64,000 bases of DNA from Nocardioides litoris (GTDB taxonomy: Bacteria > Actinomycetota > Actinomycetes > Propionibacteriales > Nocardioidaceae): contig NZ_VDMR01000001.1 in the NCBI RefSeq assembly GCF_006346315.1, forward strand, positions 1,302,001-1,366,000. Reading direction: 5' to 3'. The position numbers and the translations under genes are program-made. The notes under the pieces were generated by a model, which did not search any database, had not been told where the DNA came from, and saw only the letters and a list, made by a program, of their open reading frames with translations. Below, piece after piece: positions 25,563 through 36,970 of the stretch (within the stretch, counting starts at the first letter, position 1; each line of letters begins with the position of its first letter).

Positions 25563-26561
25563 CTACCGCCCGCTCTCGGTGTACGACGCGCCGCCGGTGA
25601 GCGCGGCCAGGGCGGCGGTGATGCGACGGGCCGTGAAGTCGGCGCACCGGTCGGCGACCTGCTCGGGGGTGCAGAACTCCGCGGCCCGGATCTCCCGGGC
25701 CTGCAGGTGCAGGCGGGCGGGGTCGATGTCGTCACGGACGCCGCCGTCGAAGACCAGGCACAGGGCGTCGTCCCAGCCGCCCCACGGCGGGAGCCAGTCG
25801 GTGAGCAGGAGCCGGTCGGCGGAGACCCGGAACCCGAGCTCCTCCTCGACCTCGCGGGCCGCCGCGAGCTGGGGCGATTCGCCGACCTCGACGACGCCGC
25901 CGGGCAGGTCCCAGTCCTGCTTGTAGGTCAGGCCGCACAGCAGCACCCGGGCGTCGGGTCCGGCGGAGTCGCGGACCAGCACCTGGGCGATGGCGCGCTT
26001 GCGGGGCAGGAAGGAGTTGAGCAGCGCGCGGAAGGCGCCGGGCTCGCTGAGCGGCGGGTCGGTGCTCAGCCGCGACAGGACGACGTAGGCCTCGGCCTCG
26101 GGGCGTTCGCCGGTGCCGGCGACGACGCGCTGCACGCCCTCGCGGCGCAGGCCGCTGCGGGTGGCGACCCGCAGCGACGCCTCGTTGTCGGCGTCGACCC
26201 GCGCGTGCACCCGCGACAGGCCCAGGCCGCCCTGCTCGCGGCCGGTCAGGGCCCAGTCGACGACCACGCGGGTGGCGCGGGTGGCGTACCCGCGGTGGCG
26301 GTGCCCGGCGTACAGCGCCCACCGGACGCCGGCGCTGTCGCCGTCCTCGCGCTGCAGCACGACCGAGCCGACGACCTGGCCGTCGTGCTCGACCACGAAG
26401 GCCACCACGCCCGGCTCGTCGTCGGGCCGACCGACGGGCGTGCCCTCGCCCAGCCACCGGGCGATCAGCTCGTCGTGGCCGGCCTCGGCGGCCGCCACGT
26501 CGCTGTCGCGCCAGGGCCGGAGGGTGACCGTCCCGTCGGTCAGGGTCGGCTGGTCGGTCAC
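25563..26561 (-). CDS. GNAT acetyltransferase-Nudix hydrolase fusion
   Basis: 332 residues with two domains. Residues about 1-165 are a GNAT fold: LRPWRDSDVAA, then GHRHRGYATRATR for acetyl-CoA binding. Residues about 170-332 are a Nudix fold whose box is complete (GGVVEVGES... then REVEEELG). It may acetylate one substrate and hydrolyse a nucleoside-diphosphate-linked compound. The GTG start overlaps the glgB stop by 4 nt, making it the last gene of the GlgE operon. Its last 15 codons are partly duplicated 250 nt downstream beyond repeat A. Confidence 0.85.
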   Translation of the reverse strand: MTDQPTLTDGTVTLRPWRDSDVAAAEAGHDELIARWLGEGTPVGRPDDEPGVVAFVVEHDGQVVGSVVLQREDGDSAGVRWALYAGHRHRGYATRATRVVVDWALTGREQGGLGLSRVHARVDADNEASLRVATRSGLRREGVQRVVAGTGERPEAEAYVVLSRLSTDPPLSEPGAFRALLNSFLPRKRAIAQVLVRDSAGPDARVLLCGLTYKQDWDLPGGVVEVGESPQLAAAREVEEELGFRVSADRLLLTDWLPPWGGWDDALCLVFDGGVRDDIDPARLHLQAREIRAAEFCTPEQVADRCADFTARRITAALAALTGGASYTESGR

Positions 26562-28882
26562 GGCTCCAGGCTAGTCGGGGGCTTCGGGGAGTCGGTCGCG
26601 GGCGACCCCGCCCCACCGGCCGCCGCCGGACGCGCTGGCGCCTGCCGCCGCAGCCACAGCGTCGCCAACGGGGGCACGACGATGTCGGCGTGCGCGGGCA
26701 TCGAGCCGTGGTGGCCCTCGACCGCGAGCACCGAGCCGAGGTTGCCGACCCCCGACCCGCCGTACGACGACGCGTCGGTGTTGAGCACCTCGGCCCACAG
26801 CCCGGCCGCGGGCAGGCCGACGCGGTAGCCGTCGTGCGGCGTGGCGGCGAAGTTGGTGATGCACACCAGGTCGGGCTCGCCCGAGTCCGGAGCGGCGCGG
26901 CGGACGAAGGAGTAGGTGTTGCGACCGGCGTCGTCGGCGTCGACCCACTCGAACGAGCCGGGGGAGACGTCGAAGGACCAGGCGGCCGGGGTTTCGACGT
27001 AGGCCCGGTTGAGGTCGCGCACCAGGCCGCTGAGCCCGCGGTGCTCGGGGTGCTCGAGCAGCCACCAGTCGAGCTCGCGGGACTCGGCCCACTCCGACTC
27101 CTGGCCGATCTCGCCGCCCATGAACAGCAGCTGCTTGCCCGGGTGGGCCCACATGAAGGCGTAGTAGGCCCGCAGGGACGCCAGCTGCTGCCAGCGGTCG
27201 CCGGGCATCTTGCGCAGCAGGGAGCCCTTGCCGTGCACGACCTCGTCGTGCGACAGCGGGAGGACGAAGTTCTCGGTCCAGGCGTAGGTGATGGCGAAGG
27301 TCAGGTCGTGGTGGTGCCACTGCCGGTGCACGGGCTCGCGCGCGAGGTAGTCGAGCGTGTCGTGCATCCAGCCCATGTTCCACTTGAACCCGAACCCCAG
27401 GCCGCCCTCGGACGTCGGCGCAGTCACGCCGGGCCACGAGGTCGACTCCTCGGCGATCGTGCAGATGCCGGGCACCCGCCGGTAGACGGTGGCGTTCATC
27501 TCCTGCAGGAACTGCACCGCCTCGAGGTTCTCGCGCCCACCGTGCTTGTTGGGCGTCCACTCGCCCTCCTCGCGGGCGTAGTCGAGGTAGAGCATCGAGG
27601 CGACGCCGTCGACGCGCAGCCCGTCGGCGTGGAACTCCTCCAGCCAGTACAGCGCGTTGGCGTAGAGGAAGTTGCGCACCTCGGGCCGGCCGAAGTTGAA
27701 GATGTGGGACCCCCACTCCTGGTGCCAGCCGCGCTGGGGGTTGGGGTCCTCGTACAACGGGGTGCCGTCGAAGCGGGCCAGCGCCCACTCGTCGGTGGCG
27801 AAGTGGCCGGGCACCCAGTCGAGGATGACGCCGATGCCGGCCTGGTGGAGCCGGTCGACGAGTCGCCGGAAGCCGTCGGGGTCGCCGTAGCGGCTGTCGG
27901 TCGCGAAGTACGACGTCACGTGGTAGCCCCACGAGCCGCCGAACGGGTGCTGCATGACCGGCATCAGCTCGACGTGGGTGAACCCGAGGTCGGCCAGGTA
28001 GGGCACCAGGTCGTCGGCCAGCTCGTCGTAGGACCAGAACCGCCCGCCCGGGTGCCGCTTCCACGAGCCCAGGTGCATCTCGTAGACCGACATGGGCTCG
28101 TCGATGGGGTTCTTGGCGGCCCGCGCCGCCATCCACTCCTGGTCGCCCCACTGGTGGGAGGACTCGAAGACCCGCGAGGCGGTGTCGGGCGCGACCTCGG
28201 CGTGCGCCGCCATCGGGTCGGCCTTCTCGCGCCACTGGTCGTCGGCGCCCAGCACGACGTACTTGTACGTCGTGCCGGAGCCCGCCCCGGGCACGAACAG
28301 CTCCCAGACGCCGGAGCGGCCGAGCTGGCGCATCGGGTGCTCGCGCCCGTCCCAGGAGTTGAAGTCGCCCTTGACCCGCACCGCGCGGGCGCCCGGCGCC
28401 CAGACCGCGAAGGACGTGCCGGTCACGGTGCCGCCGAGGGGCTCCTCGTAGCGGTGCACGCGGGCGCCGAGGACCTGCCAGAGGTTCTCGTGGCGACCCT
28501 CGTTGACCAGGTGCAGGTCGACCTCGCCCAGGGTCGGCAGGAAGCGGTAGGGGTCGTCGACCTCGACGGCGCCCTGGCCGTGGTCGACCAGGAGCCGGTA
28601 GCCGGGCACGGAGTCGAGCGCGACCGCGCCGACCCAGATGCCGCCGTGCTCGTGCTCGAGCGGCACCTCGGTGTCCCCGAAGCGCACGGTGACGCTCCGG
28701 GCGAGCGGCTTGAGCACCCGGAAGGTGCAGACCCCCGCGTCGAGGTGGGGCCCGAGGATCGCGTGCGGGTGGCCGTGGTCGCCGCGCACGACCTGGTCGA
28801 GCTCGCCGCGGGGGACCTCGGCGGGCCGGGCGGGCTGGGCGGCGGGGGCGCCGTTCGGGGTGGGCGTGCTGGACGGGCTCAT
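26558..28882 (-). CDS. glgB: 1,4-alpha-glucan branching enzyme
   Basis: Introduces alpha-1,6 branches into the linear glucan made by GlgE. 774 residues: an unstructured N-terminus, two N-terminal beta-sandwich/CBM48 modules, a GH13 barrel and a C-terminal beta domain. The nucleophile Asp lies in GLRVDGVASMLYLDY and the acid/base Glu in TIAEESTSWPG; LSHDEVVHGKGSL carries the third acidic residue. ATG at 28882 overlaps the maltokinase stop by 4 nt. Last pathway enzyme in the overlapping chain. Confidence 0.96.
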   Translation of the reverse strand: MSPSSTPTPNGAPAAQPARPAEVPRGELDQVVRGDHGHPHAILGPHLDAGVCTFRVLKPLARSVTVRFGDTEVPLEHEHGGIWVGAVALDSVPGYRLLVDHGQGAVEVDDPYRFLPTLGEVDLHLVNEGRHENLWQVLGARVHRYEEPLGGTVTGTSFAVWAPGARAVRVKGDFNSWDGREHPMRQLGRSGVWELFVPGAGSGTTYKYVVLGADDQWREKADPMAAHAEVAPDTASRVFESSHQWGDQEWMAARAAKNPIDEPMSVYEMHLGSWKRHPGGRFWSYDELADDLVPYLADLGFTHVELMPVMQHPFGGSWGYHVTSYFATDSRYGDPDGFRRLVDRLHQAGIGVILDWVPGHFATDEWALARFDGTPLYEDPNPQRGWHQEWGSHIFNFGRPEVRNFLYANALYWLEEFHADGLRVDGVASMLYLDYAREEGEWTPNKHGGRENLEAVQFLQEMNATVYRRVPGICTIAEESTSWPGVTAPTSEGGLGFGFKWNMGWMHDTLDYLAREPVHRQWHHHDLTFAITYAWTENFVLPLSHDEVVHGKGSLLRKMPGDRWQQLASLRAYYAFMWAHPGKQLLFMGGEIGQESEWAESRELDWWLLEHPEHRGLSGLVRDLNRAYVETPAAWSFDVSPGSFEWVDADDAGRNTYSFVRRAAPDSGEPDLVCITNFAATPHDGYRVGLPAAGLWAEVLNTDASSYGGSGVGNLGSVLAVEGHHGSMPAHADIVVPPLATLWLRRQAPARPAAAGGAGSPATDSPKPPTSLEP

Positions 28883-30305
28883 GCGGCTCCGATCCGCGCC
28901 ACGGCCGCGAGCGGGATGTCCACCCAGGTCGGCCGGTTGCGGGTCTCGTAGATGGTCTCGTAGACCGCCTTGTCGGCGGTGTAGGCGTCGACGAGCGTGC
29001 GCTGCTCGTCGCTCAGGTCCCCGCCGGCGTAGGCGGTGAGGAAGTAGCGCTGCTGGCGCTCGGTCCACTCGACACCCCGCGCCTGGCGCTCGGCCGAGCC
29101 CTCGGGGTCGTCCTCGCGCTGGCGGGCCGCGACGTGCGGGGCGTAGTCGAAGGACCGCAGCATCCCGGCGACGTCGCGCCAGGGCGAGTCGGGCAGCACC
29201 CGCTCGGCCAGGGTCTTGGCCGGCTCGCCCTCGAAGTCGACGATCTTCCAGCCCGCCGAGGTGCGCAGGGTCTGGCCGAGGTGGAGGTCACCGTGCACGG
29301 TCTGCACGTCGACGTCGCCGAGGTCGGCCAGGCGGCCGTAGAGCGCCTCCAGGGCCGCGACGTGGTCGCCCAGCCCGGGCACGATCCCGACCGCGCGGCG
29401 AAGCCGCTGGACCATCACCCCGGCCACCTGTCCCGCCGGCACCGTCGAGGTCGCGAAGGCCTCGCGCAGGTCGGCGTGCACCTCGGCCAGGGCCTCCCCG
29501 AGCCGCCCGGCCTCTCCGGAGAAGTCGCCACCGGCCTCGCGGGCCTCGACGTCCGGGTCGGCCAGCAGGTCGCGCACGCTGGTCAGGGCGAGGTCGAAGC
29601 CGTCGGTGGCGGTGCGCAGGAACTGCTGGAGCATGCCGAGGTGGGTCTCGCCGGCCTCGACCCAGCCGTAGAGGTGGGCCACCTGCGTCGACCCCTTGCG
29701 GGTCAGCGCGTCGTGCGTGGTGATGTCGGGGTTGGGGCCCGGGGTGATCTTGCGGAACAGCTTGAGCACCGAGTCCTCGCCGTAGAGGATCGAGGAGTTG
29801 GACTGCTCGCCGCTGAACAGCGTGCCCGTGGCCCCGAGGTCGAGCTCGTGGCCCGGCAGGGTGCGGAAGGTCAGGCCGTCGTCCTCGCCCGGCCGCTCGT
29901 CGGCCGCGCCGAAGGCCTCCAGCCACAGCCGCGTCGCCTCCCGGTCGTGCAGGGCGTCGTAGGCGTGCACCCAGCCGTGCCGGGGGTCCTCCCACCAGCC
30001 CAGGAAGGCGTGGTCGAGGCGGTGCTCGGGCTCGGCGTAGTAGGTCAGCGGCACCTGGTAGAGCTCGACCGCGTCGTCGCCGCCCGCGGGCACGTCACCG
30101 TAGGTCAGCTCGACCAGCAGCACGTCGACGTGCGGCCACCGGTCCGCGGTGCCGCTGCCCAGGCCGCCCACCCGGCGTACACCGGAGACGGCGAAGGGCC
30201 GGCCCTTGCCGCCGAACCAGCGGGTCCGGCCGACGTAGTCGACGAAGACCTGCGGCTCGATGTGGGAGACCTCGACGACGTCGGAGAAGTAGCGCGAGTA
30301 GTCCC

Positions 30306-30309
<4 letters not shown>
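28879..30309 (-). CDS. mak: maltokinase
   Basis: ATP-dependent phosphorylation of maltose to alpha-maltose 1-phosphate, the donor for GlgE. 476 residues; the N-terminal cap starts [17 protein letters not shown], typical of Mak/Pep2. The aminoglycoside-phosphotransferase-like catalytic lobe has [11 protein letters not shown] (catalytic Asp) and KIVDFEGEP (metal-binding Asp). GTG start overlaps the treS stop by 4 nt. It is separate from TreS here, not fused as in some actinobacteria. Confidence 0.94.
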
Positions 30310-32086
<1,777 letters not shown>

Positions 32087-32090
<4 letters not shown>

Positions 32091-34069
32091 GCGGTCCTCC
32101 TCACGTGCAGCACGTGCGCGGGCTCGTGGTGGGGGTCGAGCCGCACGTAGTCGTGCTCGCCCCAGGTCCAGGTCTGGCCGGTGATCTCGTCGTGCGCGGC
32201 GAAGGTGTCGGACCAGTCGAGCCCGAGCGCCGGCATGTCGAGGTGCACCGTGGTCTCGCGGGCGGCGTGCGGGTCGAGGTTGAGCACCACCAGCACCGTG
32301 TCGTCGGTGCCGTCGGGCAGCGTCGCGGTCTTGGAGAAGACCAGGACGTTCTCGTCGTCGGCGCCGTGGATGGTGATGTTGCGCAGCCGCTGCAGGGCCA
32401 GGTGGCTGCGCCGGATCTCGTTGAGCCGCGTCACGTACGGCGCCAGCGAGCGTCCCTCGGCCTCGGCGGCCTCCCAGTCGCGGATGCGGACCTGGTACTT
32501 CTCCGAGTCGAGGTACTCCTCGCTGCCCGGCTTGACCGCGACGTGCTCGAAGAGCTCGTACCCGGCGTACATGCCCCAGCTGGGGACCGACAGCGCCGCC
32601 AGGGCCGCACGGACCTTGAACGCGCCCGGGCCGCCGTACTGGAGGTACTCGTGGAGGATGTCGGGGGTGTTGACGAAGAAGTTGGGCCGCATCACGTGGT
32701 CGGACTCGCTGGAGACCTCGCGCAGGTAGTCCTCGATCTCCCAGCGGGCGGTGCGCCAGGTGAAGTAGGTGTAGCTCTGCTGGAAGCCGACCGCGCCGAG
32801 GCCGTGCATCATCGGCGGCTTGGTGAACGCCTCGGAGAGGAACACCACGTCGGGGTCGGTGCGGCGCACCTCGCCCAGCAGCCACTCCCAGAACTGCAGC
32901 GGCTTGGTGTGCGGGTTGTCGACGCGGAAGATGCGCACGCCGTGGCGCATCCACAGCTTGACGATGCGCAGCACCTCGCGGCAGATGCCGGTGGGGTCGT
33001 TGTCGAAGTTGACCGGGTAGATGTCCTGGTACTTCTTCGGCGGGTTCTCGGCGTAGGCGATGGTGCCGTCGGCGCGGGTGGTGAACCACTGCGGGTTGCT
33101 GGTGACCCACGGGTGGTCGGGTGCCGCCTGCAGGGCCAGGTCGAGCGCGACCTCGAGCCCGAGCTCACCGGCCCGGGCCACGAAGGCGTCGAAGTCGTCG
33201 AAGTCGCCCAGGTCGGGATGGATGGCGTCGTGGCCGCCGTCCTTGCTGCCGATGGCCCACGGCGAGCCCGGGTCGTCAGGCCCGGGGGTGAGGGTGTTGT
33301 TGGGGCCCTTGCGGTTGACCTCGCCGATCGGGTGGATCGGCGGCAGGTAGATGACGTCGAAGCCCATCGCGGCCACGGCGTCGAGCCGCTCCGCCGCGGT
33401 GCGGAAGGTGCCGCTGACGACCGTGCCGGTCTTCTCGTCGACGTGGGCGCCCTCGGAACGGGGGAAGAACTCGTACCAGCTGCCGACGAGCGCGCGCTCG
33501 CGGTCGGCGTACGCCCGGAACGGGCCGGCGACGGAGAGCAGGTCGCGCAGCGGGTGGGCCGTCAGCACCCGCACCACGTCGTCGGCCTGCAGCTGGGCCA
33601 GCCGCGCCTCGGCGGGCCGGGCGGTGTCGGTGGCCGCGGCCAGGGCGCCCTCGACCACCACGGCGTCGGCGGGGTCGGTGACCTCGGCACGGACGCGCTC
33701 GAGCAGCAGTGCGCCCTCGGCGAACATCAGCTCGACGTCGATGCCGGCCGGCACCTTGATGCCGGTGGCGTGCTGCCAGGTGGCCACCGGGTCCGACCAC
33801 GCGCGCACCTCGAAGGTCCACAGGCCCGGGGCGTCGGGGGTGACCCACGCGAGGTGCCGGTCGACCGGGTCGGTCTGCTTGACCAGCGGCACCGGGTCCT
33901 GTCTCACCCCCGTCGGCGACGTGAGCACCACGTCGGCACCGAGCTTGTCGTGTCCCTCCCGGAAGATCGTCGCCGAGACCGGGAAGGGCTCACCGACGGT
34001 CGCCTTGGCGGGCAGCCGCCCGAGGTCGACGACCGGGTGGACATCCATGACAGGGATACGTCCGACCAT
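32087..34069 (-). CDS. glgE: alpha-1,4-glucan:maltose-1-phosphate maltosyltransferase
   Basis: Transfers maltosyl units from maltose 1-phosphate to the non-reducing end of alpha-1,4-glucan. 660 residues in the GlgE order: N-terminal beta domains ([20 protein letters not shown]), the helical-bundle S region, a catalytic GH13 barrel with nucleophile Asp in [13 protein letters not shown] and Glu in [12 protein letters not shown], and a C-terminal beta domain. ATG at 34069 with AAGGG 8 nt upstream; an in-frame ATG 21 nt later is the alternative. First gene of the glgE-treS-mak-glgB chain and divergent from glgP. Confidence 0.96.
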
Positions 34070-34249
34070 GTCCGCAACCCTTGCGGGTGCGACCAAGCAC
34101 GTGCAACCTCGGCCGGGGTGAGGGATGTCCGGCCGCCCGTGCGGTAGTGGCCGACCCCGGTCGGGCCGGGGTGGGGACGCCGGTTGCGGCGCGTCGTCGA
34201 GAGCCAGGTCACGCCCCGCGGACGGCCGGCGGCGACCACTTTGGACGAA

Positions 34250-34282
34250 TCCTTGGATCGATCCAAGGAATCGGTCTACCGT
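34250..34282 (+). promoter_or_regulatory. glgP promoter with 20-bp perfect palindrome
   Basis: TCCTTGGATCGATCCAAGGA (34250-34269) is a perfect 20-bp palindrome with a central CG, the style of LacI-family operators. A TTGGAT -35-like box inside it (34253-34258) is 18 nt from TACCGT (34277-34282), which lies 6 nt before the glgP GTG. Binding here would block the glgP -35. The site is about 180 nt upstream of glgE, so control of both directions is possible. Confidence 0.7.
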
Positions 34283-34288
34283 CGTCCC

Positions 34289-36889
34289 GTGCGTGCCATC
34301 CGTCGCTTCACCGTCCGCCCCGTCCTGCCCGAGGCGCTCGCGCCGCTGGGCGACCTCGCCGGCAACCTGCGCTGGTCGTGGCACCCCGAGACGCAGGACG
34401 TCTTCGGCGAGGTCGACGCCGACCTGTGGGAGTCCACGGGCCACGACCCGGTCAAGCTCCTCGGCGCCGTCGGCCGCGAGCGGCTCGACGAGCTCGCCGC
34501 CGACGCGGGCTTCCTGGAGCGGCTGCGCGCGGCGCGGGCCGACCTCGAGACCTACCTGACCGCCGACCGCTGGTACCAGAAGCGGGTGGCCGCCGACGGC
34601 GGCACCGGCGCCCCCGGCCCGCGCTCGATCGCCTACTTCTCGCCGGAGTTCGGCATCACCGCGGTCCTGCCGCAGTACTCCGGTGGTCTCGGCATCCTGG
34701 CCGGCGACCACCTCAAGGCGGCCAGCGACCTCGGCGTCCCGATCGTCGGCGTCGGCCTGCTCTACAAGCACGGCTACTTCAAGCAGTCGCTCTCCCGCGA
34801 GGGCTGGCAGCAGGAGACCTACCCCGTCCTCGACCCCGACGAGCTGCCCATCTCGCTGCTGCGCGAGCCCGACGGCTCCCGCGCCACCATCTCGATCCAG
34901 ATGCCCGACGGCCCCGACCTGGTGGCCCGCATCTGGGTGGCCAGCGTCGGCCGGGTGCCGCTGCTCATGCTCGACACCGACGTCGAGGGCAACCCCGACC
35001 ACTACGTCGACGTCACCGACCGGCTGTACGGCGGCACCTCGGAGCACCGGCTGCGCCAGGAGCTGCTGCTGGGCGTCGGCGGCGTGCGGGCGCTGCGCGT
35101 GCACGCCCGGATCACCGGCCACCCCGAGCCCGAGGTCTTCCACACCAACGAGGGCCACGCCGGCTTCCTCGGCATCGAGCGCATCCGCGAGCTCACCGTG
35201 GCCGAGGGCGGGCCGCGGCTCGACTTCGACACCGCGCTCGAGGTCGGCCGCGCCTCCACCGTCTTCACCACCCACACCCCGGTGCCGGCCGGCATCGACC
35301 GCTTCCCGCGGTCGCTGGTCGAGCAGTACCTCCACGACGACACCGGCGCCACCCCGGGCGTCCCGACCGGGCGCATCCTCGGCCTCGGCACCGAGGACTA
35401 CGCCGGCGGCGACCCGGGCGTGTTCAACATGGCCGTGATGGGCTTCCGCCTCGCCCAGCGCGCCAACGGCGTCTCGAAGCTGCACGGTGAGGTCAGCCGA
35501 GGCATGTTCCAGGGGCTGTGGCCCGCCTTCGACGAGGCGGAGGTGCCGATCGGCTCCATCACCAACGGCGTGCACGCCCCGACCTGGGTCGCCCGCGAGG
35601 TCTTCGGCCTGGCCACCTCCCAGGGCGCCGACGGCGACGCCGACGACGCGGAGAGCTTCTGGGCCGCCGTCGACAAGGTCCCCGGCACCGAGGTGTGGGC
35701 GGCCAAGCGCGAGCTGCGCCAGCGGCTCGTCGTCGAGGCCCGCAAGCGCCTGGCCAGGTCGTGGGAGAAGCGGGGTGCGGCGAAGGCGGAGCTCAAGTGG
35801 ACCGAGGACGCCCTCGACCCCGACGTCCTCACCATCGGATTCGCCCGCCGCGCGGCGTCGTACAAGCGGCTGACGCTGATGATGCGCGACCCCGAGCGGC
35901 TCAAGGCGCTGCTGACCCACCCCGAGCGCCCGGTGCAGCTGGTCATCGCCGGCAAGGCCCACCCGGCCGACGACGGCGGCAAGAAGCTCATCCAGGACAT
36001 CGTCCGGCTCTCCGACGACCCGGCGGTGCGCCACCGCATCGTGTTCCTGCCCAACTACGACATCGCGATGGCCAAGCCGCTCTACCCCGGCTGCGACGTC
36101 TGGCTCAACAACCCGCTGCGCCCCTACGAGGCCTGCGGCACCTCCGGCATGAAGGCCGCGCTCAACGGCGGCCTCAACCTCTCGGTGCTCGACGGCTGGT
36201 GGGACGAGTGGTACGACGGCGACAACGGCTGGGCGATCCCGACCGCCGACGGCGTCGACGACATCGACAAGCGCGACGACCTCGAGGCCGCGGCGCTCTA
36301 CGACCTGATCGAGAACGAGGTCGCCCCGCGCTTCTACGACGTCGACGCCGACGGCGTGCCGACCCGGTGGGTCGAGATGCTGCGCCACACGCTGAAGTCG
36401 CTCGGTCCCAAGGTGCTCGCCACCCGCATGGTCCGTGACTACGTGCGCCAGCTCTACGCCCCGGCCGCGGTCAACGGCCGGGCGCTCAACGACGACTACG
36501 CCGGCGCGCGCGAGCTCGCCGCGTGGAAGGCCAAGGTCAAGGGCGGCTGGCCCGAGGTGCGGGTCGAGCACGTCGAGTCCAGCGGCGTCGGCGACGCCCC
36601 CGAGGTCGGGCTGAGCCTGCACGTGCGGGCCTTCGTCGCCCTCGGCGACCTCGAGCCCGGCGACGTCGAGGTGCAGCTCGTCCACGGCCGCGCGCAGTCC
36701 GACGACACCCTCGTCGACACCGTCGCCGTGCCGCTCGCCGTCGGGGAGACCTACGAGGGCGGCCGGCACCGCTTCGACGGCGAGGTCACCCTCGGCCGCA
36801 GCGGTGCCTTCGGCTACACCGTCCGGGTCGTGCCGAGCAACGGCCTGCTGACCTCCTACGCCGAGCTCGGCGTGGTCGCCACCGCCTGA
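34289..36889 (+). CDS. glgP: alpha-glucan phosphorylase (GT35)
   Basis: Phosphorolysis of alpha-1,4-glucan to glucose 1-phosphate. 866 residues: an N-terminal DUF3417 module (PEALAPLGDLAGNLRWSWHP) and the GT35 catalytic core. PEFGITAVLPQYSGGLGILAGDHLK and the pyridoxal-phosphate lysine region GTSGMKAALNGGLN are visible, as in the short actinobacterial phosphorylases. The GTG start is supported by TACCGT 6 nt upstream (leaderless). Divergent from the glgE operon, so synthesis and breakdown share one control region. A hairpin terminator follows. Confidence 0.95.
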   Translation: MRAIRRFTVRPVLPEALAPLGDLAGNLRWSWHPETQDVFGEVDADLWESTGHDPVKLLGAVGRERLDELAADAGFLERLRAARADLETYLTADRWYQKRVAADGGTGAPGPRSIAYFSPEFGITAVLPQYSGGLGILAGDHLKAASDLGVPIVGVGLLYKHGYFKQSLSREGWQQETYPVLDPDELPISLLREPDGSRATISIQMPDGPDLVARIWVASVGRVPLLMLDTDVEGNPDHYVDVTDRLYGGTSEHRLRQELLLGVGGVRALRVHARITGHPEPEVFHTNEGHAGFLGIERIRELTVAEGGPRLDFDTALEVGRASTVFTTHTPVPAGIDRFPRSLVEQYLHDDTGATPGVPTGRILGLGTEDYAGGDPGVFNMAVMGFRLAQRANGVSKLHGEVSRGMFQGLWPAFDEAEVPIGSITNGVHAPTWVAREVFGLATSQGADGDADDAESFWAAVDKVPGTEVWAAKRELRQRLVVEARKRLARSWEKRGAAKAELKWTEDALDPDVLTIGFARRAASYKRLTLMMRDPERLKALLTHPERPVQLVIAGKAHPADDGGKKLIQDIVRLSDDPAVRHRIVFLPNYDIAMAKPLYPGCDVWLNNPLRPYEACGTSGMKAALNGGLNLSVLDGWWDEWYDGDNGWAIPTADGVDDIDKRDDLEAAALYDLIENEVAPRFYDVDADGVPTRWVEMLRHTLKSLGPKVLATRMVRDYVRQLYAPAAVNGRALNDDYAGARELAAWKAKVKGGWPEVRVEHVESSGVGDAPEVGLSLHVRAFVALGDLEPGDVEVQLVHGRAQSDDTLVDTVAVPLAVGETYEGGRHRFDGEVTLGRSGAFGYTVRVVPSNGLLTSYAELGVVATA

Positions 36890-36903
36890 GGGCGCCCCGG
36901 TCA

Positions 36904-36942
36904 CCGCCCGGGTCCGGGGCCTCGAGCCCGGGGCCCGGGCGG
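36904..36942 (+). terminator. hairpin terminator after glgP
   Basis: A 17-bp GC-rich stem with two mismatches (CCGCCCGGG...CCCGGGCGG) and a CTCGA loop, 15 nt after the glgP stop. It lies between convergent genes, so it may serve both. Confidence 0.65.
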
Positions 36943-36970
36943 TCGTGCGTCCGGCTCCGCCGCCGGCAGG

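Noticed and set aside
34154..34172. A terminator hairpin in the glgE-glgP gap
   Set aside because: ACCCCGG-TCGGG-CCGGGGT can fold, but it lies between divergent promoters where no transcript ends. It is probably chance in GC-rich DNA.
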